A stretch of DNA of 64,000 nt from Bacteroidales bacterium (GTDB lineage: Bacteria > Bacteroidota > Bacteroidia > Bacteroidales > JAQUTK01): positions 55,277 to 119,276 of the forward strand of contig JAQUTK010000006.1 of NCBI GenBank assembly GCA_028709785.1, given 5' to 3'. The position numbers and the translations under genes are program-made. The notes under the pieces were generated by a model. The model saw only the letters and a program-made list of their open reading frames with translations. It had not been told where the DNA came from and did not search any database. Positions 45,181 through 54,988 of the stretch are shown in pieces; position 1 is the first letter of the stretch; the number at the start of each line of letters is the position of its first letter.

Positions 45181-45218
45181 AAAAAAGAAATTCCTGATAA
45201 AGTTTGATTATCAGGAAT
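45181..45218 (-). terminator. Intrinsic terminator for tRNA-Lys
   Basis: attcctgataa (45190-45200) and ttatcaggaat (45208-45218) form a perfect 11-bp stem with a 7-base loop. On the minus strand it is followed by TTCTTTTTT, and it lies 24 bases after the tRNA 3' end. Confidence 0.8.
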
Positions 45219-45241
45219 CTGCTTGAGATTATTTCTTTCAG

Positions 45242-45314
45242 TGATCCGCTTGGGGCTCGAACCCAAGACCCCAACATTAAAAGTGTTGTGCTCTACCTGC
45301 TGAGCTAGCGAATC
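45242..45314 (-). tRNA. tRNA-Lys (anticodon TTT)
   Basis: The minus strand folds as a 73-base cloverleaf. The acceptor arms are GATTCGC and GCGGATC (one T-G pair), the D arm has GCTC and GAGC, the anticodon loop is CTTTTAA within CAACA/TGTTG, and the T arm is TTGGG with TTCGAGC and CCCAA. The discriminator base is A and CCA is not encoded. Confidence 0.95.
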
Positions 45315-45409
45315 AGTAAATAAGACTACAAAGTTAATATTAATTTATGAGATGAGCAAGCTTTGATCTTTTTTTTCGTATTACTGCATTCCGAGAAGTA
45401 TTTAAGTGC

Positions 45410-45417
45410 TATTTTTG
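45410..45417 (+). promoter_or_regulatory. -7 promoter element for the TonB-dependent receptor gene
   Basis: TATTTTTG fits TAnnTTTG and is 36 bases before the ATG at 45453. The -33 position is poor, as is often the case for regulated uptake genes. I see no Fur box or cobalamin riboswitch in the 96-base gap after the tRNA start. Confidence 0.5.
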
Positions 45418-45452
45418 TCGCAAGAAAATAATTGGATTCAATATTACACTGT

Positions 45453-47345
45453 ATGTCTAAGAAAATCACAACGCTTTCCTTGTTTCTGGTACTGCTGACC
45501 AGCAATAACACTCTGTTTGCCCGGGAAGAAATAGTCGCCGTTGATTCGGTGGTGAGCCTGAGAGAGGTAATGGTTACCTCCACAAAAGAGGAAACAGGTA
45601 TTTTAAATACGCCTCTTACCATGAGCGTGATTGATAAAGATGAACTTGAAGAGAGACGCGAACCTGCCGTTCTCCAGACACTCTCCAAACGGGTACCGGG
45701 ACTTTTTGTGACGCAAAAAGGACTCTTTGGTTATGGATTGTCTACGGATGCTGCCGGGGCTGTATCAATTCGTGGAGTAGGTGGTGGAAATAAGGTGTTG
45801 ATGATGACGGATGGTTTGCCTCAATGGGCTGGAATCTTTGGTCATGCGCTTCCTGATACCTATCTGGCTGATCATGCGCAAAGGGTTGAGATTATTCGCG
45901 GACCTGCTTCTCTGATATATGGATCCAATGCAATGGGTGGAGTCATCAATGTGATTTCCAACAGACAGGAGAAAGATGGGATGACTGCCGGTGCTAGTTC
46001 GATGTTTGGCTCGTATAATACGGTGCAAACGAGTGCGCAATATGGCTTTCGCGAAGAAGGTGTGGATGCCTTGCTTGTGACAGGTAATAATCGCACGGAC
46101 GGTTATCGTCGTAATTCTACTTTTGATCAGTGGAATATAATGGGAAACGTGGGTTATGAATTGTCGGAGAACTGGAATGCGCGGGCTCAGGTGAGCTATG
46201 TGAAAAGTACATTTTCCAATCCCGGTGCCATCACTGCGCCGCTGGAAGACAATGATATGAGGATACAACGCGGCATCGCATCGCTTTTACTGGAGAATCA
46301 GTATAAGAATCTCAATGGTGCTTTCAAGTTTTATTATAACTGGGGAGATCATACGATTGATGACGGCTATAAGATTGCCATGAAGAGGACAAGTGATTCT
46401 CTTTTTATATCGGATGATCATAACTGGGGTGCGATGGCTTACCAATCACTGAGTTTGATAGAAGGGAATACGCTGACTGCCGGTGCTGACTTTAAGAACT
46501 GGGGTGGAAAAGCCTGGTACGAGTTTCCAAAGGGTATGAAAGGAGATATTCCGCTTGTGGATAAAAATGTCAACGAACTGGCGGGCTTTCTTATTGATAA
46601 GCAGGCTTTGTGGAATCGTTTTTTCCTGACTGCCGGTATACGCTGGGAATACAATCAGACTTATGGATCGGAATGGGTGCCGCAGGGTGGATTTGCATGG
46701 CATGCTTTTGATGGTACAGTATTCAAAGGAAATGTCTCCAAAGGTTTTCGTAGCCCAAACTTGCGTGAGTTGTATATGTTCCCGCCCAAGAACCCGGATC
46801 TTCAACCGGAACGGATGGTTTCGTATGAACTGTCGTGGGATCAGACGCTTGTGCCGGAGGTGTTGGAGAGCGAGGTCTCACTCTACTATATCGATGGGGA
46901 AAATATGATTCAGGTACAATTTCCGGGAGGGAAACCGCGGAATGTGAATACGGGTGCTTTTCATAACAAAGGAGTGGAGGCTCAACTGAATTACATGCCT
47001 TTACGGGATACACGGATCTTTGCAAACTATGCATATCTTCATTCCAATGTGAATCTGATCAGTGCTCCTACACATCAGGCTAATATGGGTATTACACAAC
47101 GGTTTAATGATTTTACATTCTCAGTGGATGCTCAATATGTGGGAGATTTGATGTTGAATGCGACAAGTGGTCTGAAGGAGAGTTATTTTCTGGCCGATGC
47201 GCGTGCTTCTTACCGATATGGGAAAAGTATTACACTTTTTCTGAAAGTAAACAATATTACCAATAGTAACTATACTGTGATGGAGGGTTTCCCTATGCCG
47301 GGTACTACTGTAATAGGAGGATTATCTGTTTCTATTGATCAGTAA
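45453..47345 (+). CDS. TonB-dependent outer-membrane receptor
   Basis: The ATG at 45453 begins the signal peptide MSKKITTLSLFLVLL; an upstream TTG at 45432 is less likely. The 630-residue protein has a TonB-box region (LREVMVTSTK), a plug domain (AAGAVSIRGVGGGNKVLMMT, HAQRVEIIRGPASLIYGSNA, GGVINVIS) and a 22-strand barrel with the conserved KGNVSKGFRSPNLRELY and a C-terminal strand. The short length and lack of an N-terminal carboxypeptidase-like extension set it apart from SusC proteins; it resembles receptors for metal chelates or vitamins. The substrate cannot be named. It is convergent with folK, five bases apart. Confidence 0.9.
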   Translation: MSKKITTLSLFLVLLTSNNTLFAREEIVAVDSVVSLREVMVTSTKEETGILNTPLTMSVIDKDELEERREPAVLQTLSKRVPGLFVTQKGLFGYGLSTDAAGAVSIRGVGGGNKVLMMTDGLPQWAGIFGHALPDTYLADHAQRVEIIRGPASLIYGSNAMGGVINVISNRQEKDGMTAGASSMFGSYNTVQTSAQYGFREEGVDALLVTGNNRTDGYRRNSTFDQWNIMGNVGYELSENWNARAQVSYVKSTFSNPGAITAPLEDNDMRIQRGIASLLLENQYKNLNGAFKFYYNWGDHTIDDGYKIAMKRTSDSLFISDDHNWGAMAYQSLSLIEGNTLTAGADFKNWGGKAWYEFPKGMKGDIPLVDKNVNELAGFLIDKQALWNRFFLTAGIRWEYNQTYGSEWVPQGGFAWHAFDGTVFKGNVSKGFRSPNLRELYMFPPKNPDLQPERMVSYELSWDQTLVPEVLESEVSLYYIDGENMIQVQFPGGKPRNVNTGAFHNKGVEAQLNYMPLRDTRIFANYAYLHSNVNLISAPTHQANMGITQRFNDFTFSVDAQYVGDLMLNATSGLKESYFLADARASYRYGKSITLFLKVNNITNSNYTVMEGFPMPGTTVIGGLSVSIDQ

Positions 47346-47350
47346 ACAGA

Positions 47351-47749
47351 TCAGGGCCGTCCGGATACGATGTCATCTTCAAGCAGCTCTTTAATCAGAC
47401 TCCGAATGCAGGGATAGTTATATTCTTTCTCTTTCAAAACCTTCCCGTTAAAGCAGAGAAGGTCTATATCCATACGGATGCACCCTATTTCTTTCGTTTC
47501 GGGAGTCTGCCCGATGAGTTCTTCCATCTCTTTCAAAACGGAACGTATTTCTTTTGAGGAAAGGGAGGTGTATAAGAAACCAACCTGATTAATAAACCAG
47601 GGTGTGCCGGGCGGCATACCTATCGGCTCTGTTTTCTTCGCAGCACCCCAACGGAGTGACTGAAAACGTTGTTTGAGCAGTTCCCTCGCTTGTTCCAAAG
47701 ATGCTTCAGGTGCATCATTGGAACCAAGCGAAAGCAGACAATGGTTCAT
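47351..47749 (-). CDS. folK: 2-Amino-4-hydroxy-6-hydroxymethyldihydropteridine diphosphokinase
   Basis: FolK transfers pyrophosphate from ATP to the pterin precursor in folate synthesis. The 132-residue protein has LSLGSNDAPEASLEQAR, TEPIGMPPGTPWFINQV and the metal-binding IRMDIDLLCFNG. It is shorter than E. coli FolK at the C-terminus, but these core motifs are complete. It overlaps ridA by four bases (ATGA), so the two are translationally coupled. Confidence 0.9.
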   Translation of the reverse strand: MNHCLLSLGSNDAPEASLEQARELLKQRFQSLRWGAAKKTEPIGMPPGTPWFINQVGFLYTSLSSKEIRSVLKEMEELIGQTPETKEIGCIRMDIDLLCFNGKVLKEKEYNYPCIRSLIKELLEDDIVSGRP

Positions 47750-48132
47750 TCCTTGATGATGGCGATTACTTCAATCTCGACAATTCCACCTTTGGGAAGT
47801 CCGCGTACAGCAATTGTTGTACGTGCAGGAAATGGCATTCTGAACTTCTTTTCGTATATCTCGTTCATTTCGGCAAACTTATCCATGTTAGTCAGATATA
47901 CGGTGGTTTTGACAATGCTATCCATTGATCCACCCGCCTCAAACAAAATAGCGGCAATATTGGTGAATGCTTGTTCGACCTGCTTCTTAACTGATCTTCC
48001 GGCCATCTTGCCAGTACTCGGATCAATACCTAACTGACCGGAAATAAAGAGTAAGTTGCCGACCTTTATTGCTTGACTGTAAGGGCCAATAGCTTCCGGT
48101 GCTCCCGTCGTGTTAATAGCTTCTTTTTTCAT
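47746..48132 (-). CDS. ridA: RidA family enamine/imine deaminase
   Basis: The 128-residue protein matches RidA, which hydrolyses reactive enamines and imines made by PLP enzymes. Motifs include APEAIGPYSQAIKVGNLLFISGQL, and the conserved arginine in FPARTTIAVRGLPKGGIVEIEV. It is cytoplasmic. It lies upstream of and overlaps folK. Confidence 0.94.
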   Translation of the reverse strand: MKKEAINTTGAPEAIGPYSQAIKVGNLLFISGQLGIDPSTGKMAGRSVKKQVEQAFTNIAAILFEAGGSMDSIVKTTVYLTNMDKFAEMNEIYEKKFRMPFPARTTIAVRGLPKGGIVEIEVIAIIKE

Positions 48133-48163
48133 ATTATCCTTTATTATATGGTGTGTTTTAGGA

Positions 48164-50707
48164 TCAAAACTTAAATTCTAATGCGATGCGAATACCTCGT
48201 TTGTCAATATCGGGGTTGTCCAGATAATTAAGACGCCAGATATAATCAATGCGTAATATTTTAAAGACATTCTCAATACCGATACCGGCTTCCATATAGG
48301 GCTTATTCCCTAATGTGTACGAACTGGCAGGGAAATTATACAGATCCTTGTTCAATCTTGGATTGTTTTTCTCACTCAGGCTTCCGTAAAGTCCATGAAA
48401 TGAGAGTACTTCTCTCCATTTGAGCCATTTAAGCAATGGAATTCGGTTGAAGAAATATCCGTTGGCATGATACACAATGCCCAGACTCGCATATTGGTCT
48501 GTCATAAACTCCATGGCATTCATCATCGCGAACGATTCACTTTGTATGGTGTAAGAGAGGTTGGCATTTGGAATTGTAAGTAATGGGAAAGGTACTTTGT
48601 TCCATACTTTGCCTGCTTTCGCTTTTATCTTGGTGTAGCCGAAGTAGGAAAGCCAAAGTTGCTTTTGAAATCCGAACTCAGTCAGGTTATAATCATAATC
48701 TGTGCCCAGAATTCCCTTTTTTGCTATTGTGTGCGACACCGTAAAGACGGGTGCATCCAATGTGATGGGTACACGTTGATTACGCATCTGATAGAATTTC
48801 TCATTCGGGGCATAGCGCAGATTGATCGACATTTCTCCCATCGAGTAGTCATTGACAGGAGTTCCGTCTGTACTGCTGATAAATGGCAGGTAACTGGAAG
48901 CATACTCGGTGAGATGGCGTGCGGTCAGTTCGTAGGAGAATCCGGTATAATGCTCTCTTTTATAAGTTACTTCTGCTTTTCGCAGATAGGTATTCATAAC
49001 ATCTTTCGTCCTTTTCAAAGCCAGAAAGACGTTATCTTTATTGGTGAAGATATAATGCTGGCCAAGTTGGTTCAGGTCATAGCTGTAAAGACCTTTGATC
49101 GAATGAATGGGAAACTCGTTGGGGTGTTCTTTCTTTTTCCTGAAAGAATATTCAAGTTGACCGCTGTATTTAAAGATGCCGTCTCTTGTACCGTATGCTA
49201 TATATCCGCTTCCGAAAAGTTTTTTGTTCAGATAAGCCGTAGTCATACCACCAATACGCATTCGCAGACCTTCCGTCGTATTGCCGGAGAGTGTTGTATT
49301 CATTGGTCCAAGATCAATCTTGCTATTCTTTTCTGCGGTTTGCATATATCCGGAAACAAGGATTCCTACAACTTTTTCTGTATAGTAAAAGGCCGGATAA
49401 CTTCTTAATTTGCGCATAAGAGCACCCACTCCGTCTTCTTTTTCCCTGATGGGAACAAAACGGTTTTCTTCCCAATATGCATCGGATCGGTTGCCGGAGT
49501 TATCTTCTTCAATGATTTTTTCTTCTCTTTTGAAGAGCTCAGCTATTGGTGGCTGACTGAAATCATGATTTTTGTAATAGACGCTACGACGAGCGTAGAG
49601 TCCATCCGTATTGGGCATCAGCTGAAATTCAACAACGATATCGTCATGTGTAATCAGTCGGGTGCCATCGGGCATCCGGTCGTATTCCTGCTCGATGGTC
49701 ATATTCTCTACGTAGTTGAGATTGATGCTCTTCGGTACGGTCAGTTCGACTTTCTTGACAAAGTTGGTGGAATCAAGTGTGATATACAGATTGCCGACAA
49801 ACCCAAATGATTCCGCGTTAAAGGGTGCAAAGGCAAGATTCATGCATTTTTCACCATCTACCATCACGGTGTCTTCGAGATAATATTTGTAAAAGTTTGT
49901 ACCACCTTCAGAAAGCGGACTAACGAACCGGTTGAGAAAAAGAGGAATGTCGTTTTGAAACAGATCAATTTCTTTGAATATTTCTTTAAAGAAAACCTGC
50001 ATGCTTTCCTGTGCCAGAATCTCATCCATACCTGCATGCTTTGAGGCTTTCATAATCCTTTTTTCTGATTTGGGATCTTTCTGATAGTAATAGTCTGAGA
50101 GCTCTTCTCTCATGGATATATTAAGGATGGGCTTACCGGAGATTGAAGAGGTGTCTACATAGTCTTTCATGAACTTGAAACTCTTGAAGATACCATTCTT
50201 AAGTTTCTCTTCCGTGAAGTTGTTCAGAGCCAGAGAGAGTTTCTCATACTGCTCGTAATGAAAATAGGGGTGATTCTTCGGGTCGTTTATGTCACGTGTG
50301 GCAATCACTTTCTTAACAAATTCCACCGCAGGATTGTTCTTTTTAGAATAGTGTTCCTTTTCGGGTTTCACTATTATTTCCCCCAGTAGCGTGACGGAAG
50401 GGGCGAGCATCACATTGACAACATTGGTACGACCCGGACGTATGGGAATACGCTTAGTCTTATAGCCCAGAAAGGAGATAACCACTTCTTTGGCTGTTGA
50501 TACATTGGATTTGATATTGAACTGCCCGTAATCATCGGTATTCATTCCGTCTGATGTTCCTTTCAGATAGACTGCAACAAATGATAGCGGCTCATTTGTG
50601 ACGGAATCTTTGACGATACCCTTAACCACCGTCTGTCCTGATGCAGAAACAATGCTGATGATCAGAAACGCAAGAAGAGAGAGAAGGCGGCTTTGTATTA
50701 TTCTCAT
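48164..50707 (-). CDS. CarboxypepD_reg-like / DUF5686 outer-membrane protein
   Basis: The 847-residue protein has a signal peptide (cleavage near VSASGQ), a carboxypeptidase-D regulatory-like domain (residues about 25-110, VVKGIVKDSVTNEPLSFVAV) and a long C-terminal region of DUF5686 type, predicted to be an outer-membrane barrel ending in ...IRIALEFKF with a terminal Phe. Such proteins are common in Bacteroidota, but their role is unknown. It lies 81 bases downstream of recG on the same strand. Confidence 0.87.
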   Translation of the reverse strand: MRIIQSRLLSLLAFLIISIVSASGQTVVKGIVKDSVTNEPLSFVAVYLKGTSDGMNTDDYGQFNIKSNVSTAKEVVISFLGYKTKRIPIRPGRTNVVNVMLAPSVTLLGEIIVKPEKEHYSKKNNPAVEFVKKVIATRDINDPKNHPYFHYEQYEKLSLALNNFTEEKLKNGIFKSFKFMKDYVDTSSISGKPILNISMREELSDYYYQKDPKSEKRIMKASKHAGMDEILAQESMQVFFKEIFKEIDLFQNDIPLFLNRFVSPLSEGGTNFYKYYLEDTVMVDGEKCMNLAFAPFNAESFGFVGNLYITLDSTNFVKKVELTVPKSINLNYVENMTIEQEYDRMPDGTRLITHDDIVVEFQLMPNTDGLYARRSVYYKNHDFSQPPIAELFKREEKIIEEDNSGNRSDAYWEENRFVPIREKEDGVGALMRKLRSYPAFYYTEKVVGILVSGYMQTAEKNSKIDLGPMNTTLSGNTTEGLRMRIGGMTTAYLNKKLFGSGYIAYGTRDGIFKYSGQLEYSFRKKKEHPNEFPIHSIKGLYSYDLNQLGQHYIFTNKDNVFLALKRTKDVMNTYLRKAEVTYKREHYTGFSYELTARHLTEYASSYLPFISSTDGTPVNDYSMGEMSINLRYAPNEKFYQMRNQRVPITLDAPVFTVSHTIAKKGILGTDYDYNLTEFGFQKQLWLSYFGYTKIKAKAGKVWNKVPFPLLTIPNANLSYTIQSESFAMMNAMEFMTDQYASLGIVYHANGYFFNRIPLLKWLKWREVLSFHGLYGSLSEKNNPRLNKDLYNFPASSYTLGNKPYMEAGIGIENVFKILRIDYIWRLNYLDNPDIDKRGIRIALEFKF

Positions 50708-50788
50708 ATTCTATGAAAGACTGATGTTTCAAATAAAGTGATGCAAAGTTACTTAAAAACAAAGCATCAAATATGATATATTGTTATT

Positions 50789-52885
50789 TTAACTAATGAA
50801 TCCCCATTCAATTTTGTCTCTGGAAAGGCGTTTTAGTTGCCATGCCAAAATTTCGTTTTGGATGAATGTGAGATCCGGATCCTGCTCAATGATTGCAATT
50901 GCCTTGTTACGTACATACTCTAACAGTTCGCTGTCGCGAGTCAGACTGGCCACTTTCAGATCGAATGCAATGCCACTTTGTTGCGTTCCTTCCAGATCTC
51001 CGGGACCTCGTAATCTCAGATCCGCTTCTGCAATCTCAAATCCGTCGTTGGTCCGTGTCATCAGATCAATACGCTGCCTTGTCGTTTCCGATAGTTTGAA
51101 CGATGTCAGGAGAATACAGAATGATTGATCAGCACCTCGACCGACTCGTCCTCTCAACTGGTGGAGTTGTGCCAAACCAAATCGTTCTGCACTTTCGACT
51201 ATCATCACAGAGGCATTGGGTACATTGACTCCGACTTCAATCACCGTGGTTGCCACCATGATATTTGCTTTTCCAGATACAAACTCCTGCATGGCCGCCT
51301 CTTTTTCCGCATTCTTCATCTTTCCGTGTACCATGCAAACAGTAAACTCAGGAAATACCTCTTTGATATGCTCGTAACCTTCTTCCAGGTTTTTATAATC
51401 CATTTTTTCATTCTCCTTTATCAGAGGATAAACGATATAAACCTGTCTGCCAGACTGGATTTGCTTTCTGACTGATGCATAGAGCGAGGCTCTCTGATTG
51501 TCATAATGATGAAGTGTCAGTATGGGTTTGCGACCGGGAGGAAGTTCGTCAATGATGGATACATCCAAATCGCCGTAAAGCGTCATCGCGAGTGTCCTTG
51601 GGATCGGAGTGGCTGTCATGACCAGGATATGCGGGGGACAATTATTCTTCAGCCATAGTTTGCTCCGTTGTTCTACACCAAAACGATGTTGCTCGTCAAT
51701 GACAACTAGGCCCAGGTTATGAAATACAACCGGGTCTTCAATCAACGCATGGGTCCCGATCAAGATATGGATATCTCCTTCGCGCAGTTCTTTGAGCAGC
51801 TTTTCCCGTTTGCTGCTTCGGATTGAGCCGGTCAGAAGTTCTACTTTTATGCCCAGACCGTATATAAATTGGGAAATAGTTTCGAGATGTTGTGAGGCAA
51901 GAATTTCCGTAGGAGCCATGATGCAACCCTGAAAGCCATTGTCAACAGCCATCAGCATGCTCATGAGAGCGACCAGTGTTTTCCCGCTCCCCACGTCTCC
52001 CTGGAGCAACCGGTTCATCTGTTTGCCGGATATCACATCGACTCTGATTTCGCGGAGCACTCGTTTTTGTGCTTCTGTAAGAGGGAAGGGGAGGTTGTTG
52101 GCATAGAAGCGGTTAAACACCTCTCCAATCACCGGGAAAAGAAATCCTTTTACGGTTCGTTGCCTGTTGAAGCTATAACGAACGATCTGCAATTGGATAT
52201 AAAACAGTTCTTCGTACTTAATGCGATACTCCGCTTTGCGGAGCTGATCGGGATTTGGAGGGAAATGCATGGATCGTACCGCCTCGTCTTTGCTCATCAT
52301 CTTTTCTTCGCGGATCAGCCAGGAAGGAAGCGTCTCACGGAGAGGTTCCTGATAAAGCTGCAACAAAGCTGCTACGGCATTCTGGATAAAACGGGAGTTC
52401 AGATAACTGCGTTTCATCTTTTCAGTCGTATTGTAGTATGGCTGTAAACCCTGCATTGAAAGCAATTCTGGATTATACACGTCAATCTCCGGGTGTACGA
52501 CGCTAATGCTGTTAGCAAACAGAGACGGTCTGCCGAATATCAGATATTCGGTGTTTAGTTTGTAAGCGGTACGTATGTAGTTAATCTTTTGAAACCAAAC
52601 TAATTCAATAAATCCGGTGCCATCCGTAAAGTTTGCCGTGAGACGTTTGCTCCGGCCTTCCCCCTGTTCAGCGAAAGATACGATCTTTCCTTTGATCTGA
52701 ATGAACGGCATGTTTCCATCTATCTCATGGATATAATAAATCCGGCTGCGGTCCACATGCTTGTAGGGGAAATAATTGAGTAGCTGTTCGGCGGTATATA
52801 CCTCCAGCTCTTTCTTAATCATTTCTGCACGTTTCGGACCGATACCCGGCACATACATGATATCTAGTTTGGACAGATCTGCCAT
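50789..52885 (-). CDS. recG: ATP-dependent DNA helicase RecG
   Basis: RecG regresses stalled replication forks and branch-migrates Holliday junctions. The 698-residue protein has an N-terminal wedge/OB domain and the full set of superfamily 2 motifs, including LLQGDVGSGKTLVALMSM, the DEQH box VVIDEQHRFGVEQR, TATPIPRTLAM, ATTVIEVGVNVPNAS and QLHQLRGRVGRG. Its start codon overlaps the ispD stop by one base, placing it at the end of the xseA-xseB-ispD-recG operon. Confidence 0.97.
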   Translation of the reverse strand: MADLSKLDIMYVPGIGPKRAEMIKKELEVYTAEQLLNYFPYKHVDRSRIYYIHEIDGNMPFIQIKGKIVSFAEQGEGRSKRLTANFTDGTGFIELVWFQKINYIRTAYKLNTEYLIFGRPSLFANSISVVHPEIDVYNPELLSMQGLQPYYNTTEKMKRSYLNSRFIQNAVAALLQLYQEPLRETLPSWLIREEKMMSKDEAVRSMHFPPNPDQLRKAEYRIKYEELFYIQLQIVRYSFNRQRTVKGFLFPVIGEVFNRFYANNLPFPLTEAQKRVLREIRVDVISGKQMNRLLQGDVGSGKTLVALMSMLMAVDNGFQGCIMAPTEILASQHLETISQFIYGLGIKVELLTGSIRSSKREKLLKELREGDIHILIGTHALIEDPVVFHNLGLVVIDEQHRFGVEQRSKLWLKNNCPPHILVMTATPIPRTLAMTLYGDLDVSIIDELPPGRKPILTLHHYDNQRASLYASVRKQIQSGRQVYIVYPLIKENEKMDYKNLEEGYEHIKEVFPEFTVCMVHGKMKNAEKEAAMQEFVSGKANIMVATTVIEVGVNVPNASVMIVESAERFGLAQLHQLRGRVGRGADQSFCILLTSFKLSETTRQRIDLMTRTNDGFEIAEADLRLRGPGDLEGTQQSGIAFDLKVASLTRDSELLEYVRNKAIAIIEQDPDLTFIQNEILAWQLKRLSRDKIEWGFIS

Positions 52886-53556
52886 TACCTTTCTTTTTGT
52901 ACTATTACTTCACCAAGCATCATATCCAGTGGGGTGGTTATTTTTATATTCTCCCGATTGCCTTCCACTAGAGTCACTTTTATATCACAGCTTTCTACCA
53001 CGCTGGCATCATCTGTATACTCTTCGCGGTAAAGTTGGTTGTAGGCACGAAGTAATAAGTCATTCTGAAAGACCTGTGGCGTCTGAACTACTTTATATAG
53101 ATTCCGATTTACGCTTCGGCTGCCTTCCGGTAATACTTCACGTACCGTTTCCAGAATATCAATCACAGGAATCACTGCTCCGACAGTCTCAGCTGTTTTA
53201 TAGCAACGATCAATAACTTCAGTGGAGACAAATGGACGTACCCCATCATGGATACCCACCAGACCGGTCTCACGAATAAAAGCCAGACCATTCTTTACGG
53301 ATTGAAAGCGTGTATCACCTCCGTTGGCTATTTTGTGAGGCACCATGAAATCGTATTGCCGGCAAAGTGTTTTCCAGAAGTCCTGTTGATCCTGAGGCAA
53401 AACGACTATGATTTTCATGGTCGGATCATACTCTGCAAACCGTAGTATTGTATGCATCAGAATAGGTTTATCTCCTAATTTCAGAAACTGTTTTGGCAGG
53501 TCTGCACTCATGCGTATTCCTTTGCCACCTGCCACAATAATCACATATTTCTTCAT
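52885..53556 (-). CDS. ispD: 2-C-methyl-D-erythritol 4-phosphate cytidylyltransferase
   Basis: IspD activates methylerythritol phosphate with CTP in the non-mevalonate isoprenoid pathway. The 223-residue protein begins with the nucleotide-binding VAGGKGIRMSADLPKQFL and contains HDGVRPFVS and TPQVFQNDLLLRAY, all characteristic. It overlaps xseB by four bases and recG by one. Confidence 0.95.
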   Translation of the reverse strand: MKKYVIIVAGGKGIRMSADLPKQFLKLGDKPILMHTILRFAEYDPTMKIIVVLPQDQQDFWKTLCRQYDFMVPHKIANGGDTRFQSVKNGLAFIRETGLVGIHDGVRPFVSTEVIDRCYKTAETVGAVIPVIDILETVREVLPEGSRSVNRNLYKVVQTPQVFQNDLLLRAYNQLYREEYTDDASVVESCDIKVTLVEGNRENIKITTPLDMMLGEVIVQKER

Positions 53557-53756
53557 AATTCCTCTGTCTCCTTTAGTACTTTTTCAATCTCTTCATTCAC
53601 CTTGTGTAGTTTCTCTTTACAGAAACGAAGATACTCTGATGCCAGACGAATCTTTTCCGAAAGATCATCCATTGAAATCTCGTTGTTTTCTATTTGTGCA
53701 ATCAGTAGCTCCACTTGCTGTATTGCTTCTTCATACGTCAGATTATTTGTATTCAT
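53553..53756 (-). CDS. xseB: Exodeoxyribonuclease VII small subunit
   Basis: The 67-residue protein is the small subunit of exonuclease VII. It has the typical LTYEEAIQQVELLIAQIE start and an all-helical, acidic coiled-coil body. It overlaps xseA and ispD by four bases each, so the genes are coupled. Confidence 0.93.
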   Translation of the reverse strand: MNTNNLTYEEAIQQVELLIAQIENNEISMDDLSEKIRLASEYLRFCKEKLHKVNEEIEKVLKETEEL

Positions 53757-54988
53757 TCTATTATACTATTTATTTCTCCTGAACTGAATCGCGTTGTGAT
53801 CCGATCGCCTGAATGCACTTGTTCAGGAGAAGTTATTATTTTACCATTCATTAATGTCAGCGTGTATCCGCGTTTCAGAAGTCCTTCCGGAGAGAGCCAC
53901 TTCAACTGCTCCTGTTTGAGGTCACAGCGATGCATCTCTTTCATCAGATAAAGTTTTGTGACTGTGTCCAGTTGCCTGATCCGCATCTTCTGATTATTGA
54001 TCGCGTTTTCCGTCACCAACCGGGCGATTTGGGGCAATCGGATGGAACAATGATCCAGTCGTTCTTTTTCCTGTTGCCGTTGTTCATTGGCGAGTAAGAT
54101 CAGTGTGTCACGAAGCTCTTTTATTCTCTCGTCTTCCGCATAAAACCGTTGAAGAAGAAATTCAGCTGCTGCTGTAGGCGTTTTCACACGCATGTTGGCC
54201 ACCATGTCGAGCACCGACTCATCGCGCTCGTGACCGATGCCACTAATGACGGGTAGCGGAAATTGCGCAATGTTGGCACATAAATCATAACTGTCAAACC
54301 AGCTCAGGTCTGAGGTAGCACCTCCACCACGAATGATTACGACAACGTCAAAGAGATGTATCTGTGCATATATCTTATTCAATGCATCAATGACTGAAGA
54401 CTCCGTCTGCGTGCCTTGCATGATGGCGGGAAAGAGTTTTATATAATAAACGAAGCCACCTTTATCTTCACGGAGATGGGCACAGAAGTCGCCATATCCT
54501 GCCGCTGTAGCTGATGAAATCACGGCTATGCGTTGAGGAAGGAGAGGGATGGGCAGCTCTTTGTTCAATTCAAAGATTCCGTCTTCTTTCAACTGGCGCA
54601 CAATTTCATTCCTTTTTCGGATCACTTCACCCAACGTAAAAGATGGATCCAGATCCTGTATTACAAGTGAAAAGCCATACAACGCATGGAAGTTTACACT
54701 CACATTGACCAGGACTTTCATTCCCGAAGCAAACGGCTGACCGGTTTCGCTTTCAAACAAACTCTTCAGCATCCGGAAACGTTGCGCCCAGATGACGCCC
54801 GATGCCTTTGCTGTTAGTCTGTCGCTCTTGTCGTCCTTCTCTACTAATTCGAGATAGCAATGTCCGTTGGCATTGACCCGTACATCCATTAGTTCGGCGA
54901 CAATCCAATAACTCTGTTCCAAATTGTCTTCCAGACAACTTTTGATCAGTTCGCTCAGTTCAGAAAGTTTGCGGCTATCTCTTTCCAT
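53753..54988 (-). CDS. xseA: Exodeoxyribonuclease VII large subunit
   Basis: The 411-residue protein has the N-terminal OB-fold of XseA (YWIVAELMDVRVNANGHCYL) and the catalytic domain with IAVISSATAAGYGDF, VVVIIRGGGATSDLSWFD, and IGHERDESVLDMVA. With XseB it degrades single-stranded DNA. It starts right after the S8 peptidase stop codon in the same operon. Confidence 0.96.
   Translation of the reverse strand: MERDSRKLSELSELIKSCLEDNLEQSYWIVAELMDVRVNANGHCYLELVEKDDKSDRLTAKASGVIWAQRFRMLKSLFESETGQPFASGMKVLVNVSVNFHALYGFSLVIQDLDPSFTLGEVIRKRNEIVRQLKEDGIFELNKELPIPLLPQRIAVISSATAAGYGDFCAHLREDKGGFVYYIKLFPAIMQGTQTESSVIDALNKIYAQIHLFDVVVIIRGGGATSDLSWFDSYDLCANIAQFPLPVISGIGHERDESVLDMVANMRVKTPTAAAEFLLQRFYAEDERIKELRDTLILLANEQRQQEKERLDHCSIRLPQIARLVTENAINNQKMRIRQLDTVTKLYLMKEMHRCDLKQEQLKWLSPEGLLKRGYTLTLMNGKIITSPEQVHSGDRITTRFSSGEINSIIE

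Noticed and set aside
47760..48037. Plus-strand open frames opposite folK and ridA
   Set aside because: They are antisense shadows of well-recognised genes.
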